64,000 nt of DNA, taken from positions 12,395,921 to 12,459,920 of the forward strand of contig OX155955.1 in NCBI GenBank assembly GCA_944548615.1, written 5' to 3'. The notes under the pieces were generated by a model, which saw only the letters and a list, made by a program, of their open reading frames with translations, was not told the origin of the DNA and made no database searches. This stretch comes from Micropterix aruncella. Lineage: Eukaryota > Arthropoda > Insecta > Lepidoptera > Micropterigidae. This document shows, one piece after another, positions 55,626 to 64,000 of the stretch. The position numbers were made by a program, and so were the translations under genes. Within the stretch, counting starts at the first letter, position 1. Each line of letters opens with the position of its first letter.

Positions 55626-57329
55626 CGACCCGAGTCGGAACCTTGCATTACTTACTTAAATACTACGTTGTTACGAGGGTAGATTAGATGTGTTTCTTAC
55701 GGGTGACAGAACATTTCGAGCTCTTTGTAATTGAGCGCTAGTGCTTTGTTAGAATTTCCCCTCTAACAATGATGGTTCAAAACAATATTGCTTTCAAAGG
55801 GGCCTCTAAGCCTTTTAGCACGAGTGCTCAGCATATTCGATATTATATCAGCGAATACTAGGTAATCTATGGAAACTATGAAAGCAGCGAAACGTTGGGT
55901 GTTTGCGTTATACTAATATAAAGATTAGTATTAAGAAGAGGAAAATAAACATGGAATATATCAAGACTTAGTGTTGCTATTTATATAGTGTTGCTGTTGT
56001 TAGTTATATTAAAAAATAGTATAATTTTTAAAAAGCTGTGAGGCAATCAAAAATAAGAGCAAAGAATATCGGAGCTAGAAAAAAAAAAATTATTTCGAAA
56101 CCAATATGTTACAGAAAAATGACATGGTTTTTATCTTGAAAATTTATTAAGTAACATTACTGACATTTCATCAGTGGATCTGAATAATATATAGGTAGAA
56201 CAATAGTAATTAAATATTTCATTTGCAAAATACTCGATCCATAGTTACAGATAATTGTCATAATCAGTAAAATCATGTCAATAATAATATAATTATATTG
56301 TCTTTAAAGAGGGAAACGACTTGAATAATTATATTTAAAATATTTCTCCAAGTTGAGTGCGACTGGGAAAAGTGCGAGTAAGTAAGTGTTTTGCGATATT
56401 TGCGACTCGTGATTACGCATAAACGAGTCCGCAAGCATGAACACAAATGAAGTGACAAGTTAAAAGAGCAAGTTTATGGAACACTTCATATATAACCTTT
56501 CATATAAATAAATAAGTGCAGTAGTTTATGTATAATCAAGACGAAAAAAAATACACAAACAAGCAAAGAAGCAAGAAAAAGTCATAAGCAATATATCCAA
56601 TTATATGCGAGCTCCTTTATATTTATGCCATAATAAAAGCGCAAGCAGGCATTCTGAATACTTTGAATTTTGTTACATTATTTTTTGCACAGACACTAAC
56701 TATAACTCACGTTACAATTGTGGAAATAGCTGAGAGCATCAAAATTTATTGCAAGATTTTCAGTGTGCACTTTTTCGTTGTCTTTATTTATTGAATCTGG
56801 TGCTTCCGTGGTATTTGCCGGAGGAAAGAAAAATCGAGCTGCATGTCGCCCTTGTTTAAGTAGATATTACTATATCACGATTGTTTATGTAGGTCAGCTG
56901 TATACATTAAAAAGAAAAGCGGTCTCTCTGAGATTGGTGATCTCTTAAGAAGGGAAGAGAGGATTACGAATATAAAATTCCGAAGCTCGCTAGGAATTAA
57001 GAGCCCGAGGGTAAATTTTAACGTCGCAGTGAACAAGAATTTTACAGAATGTTCGTAATTAAGATATGTAAACGAATTCATGGGTATTCGCCAACATATT
57101 ACAGCGTTCAATAAAAAAGAATAATGAGTATGATGAAGTTAACTTTTATTCAATTTTCTTCTATTTTTCGACAGTCACCTTTTAGAATTAAAACACTTAG
57201 TATATATTTTTCCTCAACATTCAATATCAGTCCTTAAAAACCTTCATCCCGATCTCCTATAAAATACTGCACCTACTAAAGTATATTACTACTGTTACTA
57301 CAGCCTACTACGGGTACTACAGCATACTA
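55626..57329. other. 1.7 kb with no recognisable gene
   Basis: AT-rich; short frames without motifs. Confidence 0.45.
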
Positions 57330-58140
57330 CAGCATGTTCATCATCAAAATTTCGACATCTCAGATGTTTCTTGACTATCGGAAATAGATAGAACTCACAA
57401 ACGTAAATGCCCAATGAGTATGGAGGATGTCCCAGTTCTTCAAAACCAGCTTCTTGAAAGGCAACCATCGCAACTCTGGACTCCTGTGCTGGCGCGTTAT
57501 CTTAACGAAACAAAACAATGTTATCGAGTTCGTCATTCGTTTTAAAGTCTTTCATATCGATTTTTTTAATTTGTTCATCACATACAGTCCCCGTTATAGC
57601 AGCTCCATGATCAGGGTGTTTAATTATCACGACCCTATAAAAGAAAGCCCATGATCTTAACGGCGGATGGAATGACCATGAATTTCTTAGGAGTTAGAGA
57701 TGATAGTCATTTCCGGGTCATGAACTGTTGTTTAGTTTTAGGATGGTAATGGCAAATGGAATTCAGCCAAACGGCCAGGATCCCGTTGTAACAAATGCAA
57801 AGAGCGTTGGGAAATCTTCAGTATAGTTTTTTCTACGCTTCCGTAACCATTCTAGGTACCCAGCGTGCGAATGTCTCTTCATCCCTAAGCGATAATATAA
57901 AATACTATCCGCACTACCTATCGAAATCTGTACTTTTTCAGCAATAAAATGATCACAACATCCGCCAACACAACGATCCGCCAAAACAATTTTTTCCACT
58001 TTTGTAATCATTTCTTCAGTGACTGTCGTTGCAGGGCGACCCAAGCGAGGGTTAGTTAAAGTTCTACCATGCCTAAAGTCAGCACACTAACGTGCAACGG
58101 TAGAATATGTGGGACCATCAACCATTAATGTGTCTCATTT
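57330..58140 (-). pseudogene. mariner transposase, second relic
   Basis: At 57763-58044 the minus strand reads GRPATTVTEEMITKVEKIVL then ADRCVGG and ISIGSADSILYYRLGMKRHS, the C-terminal HTH of a mariner enzyme (GRP..V....I..V...VL.DRR......E....IS.G.....L...L.M). Further along, at about 57340-57520, frames give RQDNAPAQESRVAM, FEELGHPPYSLG and EFYLFPIVKKHLRCRNFDDE, the HDNAPAH...HPPYSPDLAP.DF.LFP..K..L.G..F block. Stops and frameshifts separate them, and the middle portion is reduced. It belongs to a different mariner lineage from the relic at 52.5 kb. Confidence 0.8.
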
Positions 58141-58734
58141 GCCTTGAAAATACTCATTCCGTACAAAATAAAGAAATAAATTTATTTAATTACCGCTCGA
58201 AATTACTTATTTTTCCATTTTGCCAACATGCTTCGACAAGATGCAAACAAATAAATCCTATTTTAAATAAACAAAAAAAAACGTTTTTTTTAACCTAATA
58301 ACATACATATGTATTAGTTGTGCGTGCCAGTATTTACTTTGATATGGTTTCAAAGAGTTTAACTAAGTATTACTTTTGTTAAAAGCCTCTCGTAAGTGTT
58401 ATGTTCTTCTCCCGTCTAAACTAATGGCCCCATACAACCGATATAACTGTAGGCAGGACAGTATTATTACGATAGACGCTTTGGCTAAATGTTTCTTGAC
58501 TCGATCGTCCCCAAACAATGTTATTATGATTAGTGCGTATGAAGTTCCGGCAGGCTACGCTCCTAATAGCCAAGTTAAAGCGGTAATGGGAGGGTAATAG
58601 CGGTGAAACCCAACAGAAGCGGTTTCTATCTGCAAGGTCTATTAAATTGATCTAGTAACATCAGACTATAACCCAGTACTACGTTTTCAAATTCTGATAA
58701 ATTAATGAACATATAATTAGATATCAATTTTTTA
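58141..58734. other. No confident gene
   Basis: A 73-codon plus-strand frame at 58376-58597 lacks an ATG start and any motif. Otherwise AT-rich. Confidence 0.4.
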
Positions 58735-60923
<2,189 letters not shown>

Positions 60924-61430
60924 TAGTTATTGGCCATTTAAGCTCTTTCTATACACTTTTTCACTCATTACTCTCTATCACATTGAAATATTCCTTTGTA
61001 AATTTTTAGGCCTAATCTTGTTTATATTTTTGATTAGTTATTGAAAGGTTTATCTCAATTATAATAATATTACATATATATATTTATTATTAAAAAAAAA
61101 AAACGAAATGCGACCGTAATTGGCCACTTTTTTATAGTAATTGGCCACTTTATGACACAGTTATTGGCCATGGTATTTATGATTACCTATTTTAGTAAAA
61201 TATAGGATTTTAAACAAATGGGTAGCTACCTAGGTACCTCCTATATATTTTTTAAAGTAATAATTAAACTAATATAACCAAACGAGTTTTTAAAAAAAAA
61301 TATTTATTAAATGTTCAAACAAATGACAAAAAATACTTTAGTGATTATGAGAATTAATTTCCTTCAATAGCTCTTCGACATCCAGAGAATCTTCAGAAGT
61401 TGGATCATCCGAGTCGTCATCCAACTTATA

Positions 61431-61580
61431 ACATTTGTGACACATGAAGTCACCTAAGTCTTCTTCCTCTGGCAGGTTCACTTTATGCTTTTTGGGAATA
61501 CATGATCTGTGGTATGAATAGTTACATAAATCGCAAATTAATGCTTTGCGTTTCACGACGATCCCTTTACATTTTTGGCA
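61431..61580 (-). other. PHD-finger segment downstream of in-frame TAG
   Basis: In the same frame as the transposase, after its TAG, codons encode C-x2-C-x11-C-x2-C-x4-H-x2-C-x19-C-x2-C, the full C4HC3 zinc-ligand pattern of a PHD finger (CDLCNYSYHRSC in the centre, FMCHKC at the end). An acidic tail (DDDSDDPTSED) follows to TAA at 61338-61340. The frame from the TAG to the TAA is open for 118 codons (61341-61694). PHD fingers bind histone H3 tails. All eight ligands are kept, which suggests the segment was translated until recently or is reached by readthrough. Confidence 0.85.
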
Positions 61581-61694
61581 AATATCTACTTCTTCGTTAG
61601 AAATAATTGTAATGTTATTACTTTTATCTATGCTAGATTTGGTTCCAGATATTCCAGGTGTTTCACTGACAGATTGATTGGTTCCTTCAACAAT

Positions 61695-63557
61695 CTAAGA
61701 TTTTTTAGAAGTTTTCTTTTTTAAAATAACTCCTTTGTTTATTTGTTTATTTTCGGATTGTTTTTGCTTTCGCTCGAAGGCGAGTTGCTCTCTTTTCATT
61801 TTTCTTTCATTTTTCTCATCCTCTTTTTTTTGTTTTTCTAACAGTTTTTTCTCAATACACTTTCTGAAATTATCAGAAGTTATCACAAAAGGCAACTTTT
61901 CATCATTTCTAATGAATTTTCTTTTATTTTCTGGTGCTTTTTGAAAAAAGTTCTCTATGGAATCTGCTTTTCTTTTTAAAAAATCTGGTTTTGAAATGCT
62001 GGATGAACCAGAAGTTGACGGTTGATTTAAAAAATCCCGATTTTTGGTTGGAGTAATGGAGATTTTAAGGTTTGTGATATTATCGCTTGTACATGAAACC
62101 TCGATATTTGTGGTAGTATCTTTTACATCCTGTATATCTAAATTTGTTTCCCGATGATTTATCAAATTTATGCTTCTTGTCCCACTTTCTGAGTTAAAAC
62201 AAAAGTCAGTTTTAAAGAATTTCCACAAGTTATGTAAAATAATGAATTCGTCATTGACATAACCGGCCGTGGACTGAAGAGACTCCATTTTGTGTATATT
62301 TTCAACGCCGACTATTCCCTTGAAATCCTCATACGACATTACGTTATTTTCCTTTGAACACTGTATCATGTCTTCTTTCTTCGATAAACATTTCGAGTAA
62401 TCGATTGCATCCTCATCAAAGGGATACAAACCGCAAGCTTTGAATCCTTGAATCAAATTTTCCGGTTTTATTTCGTCCACAACATTTTTTAGAATAAATG
62501 AAAATGTCTGCTTCGTTACGACTTCTCCGATATTTTCTGCCTGAAACTGGCGTACAGCTTTTTTCCACTTTTTTTTAATCGGTCCAAAAACACTCACATC
62601 AGCAGGTTGCGTTATTCTTGTTGTATTGGGATAAAGAGCTACCAATTCAATCTTGTGCTCTTTACACAAGTAACTCAGCTGCAGAGTTATATGACTCTTG
62701 TGGCCATCAATGAACAGAATTACTGGTCTTTTAATATTGTGCTTGGTCAAATATGGGGAAAATATATCAGAAATGAAGTCGTGGAATACGTCAGCCGTCA
62801 TCCAACCACTATCGCTTCGTCCTATGCCCCACTCCGGGGGTACAGTGCTTGCAAGCTTTTCTGGTAGGCGCTTATAAGGAAATACTATTAAAGGGGAACA
62901 TACTTTCCCATCTGCAGAAAACGTAAAGAGTACAGTAATGTTCTCTTTGGCACTGCCTTGCTCTACGGCATAAACATTTTTGGCGCCTTTAGGTGCTAGA
63001 ACACCCCCAGTAGAAGGGCATGTCTGAAAGCCTGTCTCATCAGCGTTAAAAATTCTTGACGGATCCTTCATAACTTCTAGTAAATTTTCATCTTTAAGGA
63101 ATTTTTTTATTTCTCCAAACCATTTCTTTATGTCAGCTTCTGTGACGCATGCACTTGCTCTGGTTACTCCTTCGCTAGTTCTTTGGGCTATAGTCGGATG
63201 TCTCTTCAAGAATGCTTGCAGCCAACCACGCCCTGGCCTGTTATTAGGGAATGGATTGTCTCTTGGATTTTCCGTAAGGTACATTTGAACCGTATTTATT
63301 AGGTCATATTTTTTTCTTGGAAACCCCTTTCGAGCCATATTGATGACCCATGCCTCAATGGCATCCTCTTCCTCTGTTGATAAATAAGGGTTTGGCCCAA
63401 ATTCAGATTTCGTAGTTGGATTTTTAAGTTTGAACTGTAGGGTAGCTCTGGGTATATTAAACTTTTTCGCGGTGGCTCTTAAAGACAAAGCGTTATTTTG
63501 TATATCTTCTAAGGCCTGGTCTAAGATTTCTTTCGTGTATAGGGGTTGTTTAGGCAT
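61695..63557 (-). CDS. pogo/Tigger-like DDE transposase
   Basis: A 620-residue protein starting at ATG 63555-63557 and ending at TAG 61695-61697. Residues 5-45 form a Psq-type helix-turn-helix (LRATAKKFNIPRATLQFKLK). Residues 60-135 resemble the CENPB/Tc5-type HTH (NRPGRGWLQAFLKRHP). Residues about 165-370 are the DDE_1 domain with Asp173 in NADETGF, Asp284 in LFIDGHKSH and Asp320 in TQPADVSVFGPIKK. The last two are 36 residues apart, within the pogo range. The end (about 575-620) is a Lys/Glu-rich helix with nuclear-localisation character. It should cut and paste elements at TA sites in the nucleus. The length exceeds that of classic pogo proteins (about 500). The frame has no stop or shift, so insertion is probably recent, though domestication cannot be excluded. 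The PHD finger that follows in frame suggests this TAG is a premature stop or a readthrough stop. Confidence 0.93.
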   Translation of the reverse strand: MPKQPLYTKEILDQALEDIQNNALSLRATAKKFNIPRATLQFKLKNPTTKSEFGPNPYLSTEEEDAIEAWVINMARKGFPRKKYDLINTVQMYLTENPRDNPFPNNRPGRGWLQAFLKRHPTIAQRTSEGVTRASACVTEADIKKWFGEIKKFLKDENLLEVMKDPSRIFNADETGFQTCPSTGGVLAPKGAKNVYAVEQGSAKENITVLFTFSADGKVCSPLIVFPYKRLPEKLASTVPPEWGIGRSDSGWMTADVFHDFISDIFSPYLTKHNIKRPVILFIDGHKSHITLQLSYLCKEHKIELVALYPNTTRITQPADVSVFGPIKKKWKKAVRQFQAENIGEVVTKQTFSFILKNVVDEIKPENLIQGFKACGLYPFDEDAIDYSKCLSKKEDMIQCSKENNVMSYEDFKGIVGVENIHKMESLQSTAGYVNDEFIILHNLWKFFKTDFCFNSESGTRSINLINHRETNLDIQDVKDTTTNIEVSCTSDNITNLKISITPTKNRDFLNQPSTSGSSSISKPDFLKRKADSIENFFQKAPENKRKFIRNDEKLPFVITSDNFRKCIEKKLLEKQKKEDEKNERKMKREQLAFERKQKQSENKQINKGVILKKKTSKKS

Positions 63558-63840
63558 GTCTGAGGGAGAGAAATCTGTAAAAATAACAATAATAATGTTG
63601 AAATTCGGCAGTGGCTAATAACTGCAACCAATAAAACAGTAGATTGGCATAGTTGCTATAGCTATTGGCCCCTATAATGTTATAGTTTTTGTCCTAGGCC
63701 AATAACTGTTAAATAAGTTCAGAATTATGTGAAAATATAGCCATGAGTACTACTCCACATGAACAATCTAATTCTAACAAAAAACAATGACTTTTTATTA
63801 CAACATGAAACACAGTTATTGGCATAGGTGGCCAATAACT

Positions 63841-64000
63841 ATGACAACAAAGTTTTTTGCGCACAGTAATTGGCCACCCCAATTTTCGAGGTTATAAATT
63901 GACTAATTCTATTCTGAGATCAAAAATAATATTATTTAATCATATTTACCCCCTCCCGTTGTTGAATTTATTGTTTTCACAATGTCCTTTCACTGTCAAG
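63841..64000. other. Flank of pogo-like element
   Basis: Contains a further CAGTAATTGGCCACCCC motif at 63863-63880. After that, AT-rich sequence with no feature to the window end. Confidence 0.5.

Larger units (their letters stand above)
60924..63840 (-). mobile_element. pogo/Tigger-like transposon, nearly intact
   Basis: The unit contains one long transposase gene on the minus strand and clusters of a GTTATTGGCCA-type motif at both ends. Plus-strand copies lie at 60926, 61117, 61137, 61160 and 63866. Inverted or degenerate ones lie around 63610, 63661, 63695, 63814 and 63829. A plausible terminus pair is TA|GTTATTGGCCA at 60924-60936 and TGGCCAATAAC|TA at 63828-63840, giving a 2.9-kb element flanked by TA, the target of pogo elements. 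One more motif copy outside the right end makes the boundary uncertain. Confidence 0.7.

Noticed and set aside
57427..57654. Plus-strand frame of 75 codons
   Set aside because: It is the complement of the mariner catalytic region on the minus strand.
62607..62867. Plus-strand frame of 86 codons inside the pogo transposase
   Set aside because: Shadow of the minus-strand transposase gene.

Overview
This window reads as AT-rich nuclear DNA from an insect, most likely a moth or butterfly. The grounds are: no operon-like packing and almost no ATG-started open frames above 100 codons; a dense mixture of piggyBac, Harbinger, hAT, mariner, pogo and non-LTR LINE remains; (AT)n microsatellites of hundreds of bases; and dispersed repeats of the kind common in Lepidoptera (for example the CTAGCTGACCCGGC repeat and the CGAAACGTC hairpin repeats). 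I cannot name the species. I found no rRNA, no tRNA gene and no CRISPR array. No host gene can be placed with confidence. The only long intact coding frame belongs to a transposon.

Layout. 1-8.6 kb: a foldback element cut by the window edge, a dispersed repeat, two copies of a hairpin element (the second with perfect 89-bp arms and a 14-bp direct duplication), two long (AT)n tracts, and a 243-bp MITE with perfect 44-bp inverted ends. 10.8-17.2 kb: short tandem arrays and dispersed repeats. 17.2-19.1 kb: a decayed PIF/Harbinger element holding a transposase N-terminus and a converging MADF-like frame, with a GC-richer repeat nested inside. 19.6-28.8 kb: repeats, tRNA-like SINE copies, a TIR element, and a TA-flanked foldback inserted into another repeat. 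29.7-30.7 kb: a non-autonomous hAT with an exact 8-bp target duplication inside a ~61-bp minisatellite. 31.3 kb: a TTAA-flanked MITE. 35.6-36.7 and 41.5 kb: LINE 3' ends. 39.5-41.35 kb: a piggyBac element with exact ends but a deleted, frameshifted transposase. 43.5, 52.5-53.6 and 57.3-58.1 kb: three mariner relics. 58.7-59.9 kb: a giant (AT)n tract with a 200-N assembly gap. 60.9-63.84 kb: a nearly intact pogo/Tigger-like transposon.

The pogo-like unit deserves most attention. Its 620-codon transposase (Psq-type HTH, CENPB-type HTH, DDE domain with all three aspartates) ends at one TAG. After that TAG the same frame stays open for another 118 codons and encodes a clean C4HC3 PHD finger. The element carries many copies of a GTTATTGGCCA-type motif near both ends. 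Second in interest is the asymmetric hairpin element (copies at 3.4 and 7.4 kb, tail-only fragment at 28.76 kb), whose structure fits no transposon class cleanly. Possible host signals are weak: an open terminal-exon-like frame at 4353-4709, a GC-rich stretch ending in a strong splice donor at 50866, and exon-like frames at 51.1, 52.2 and 53.8-54.3 kb.
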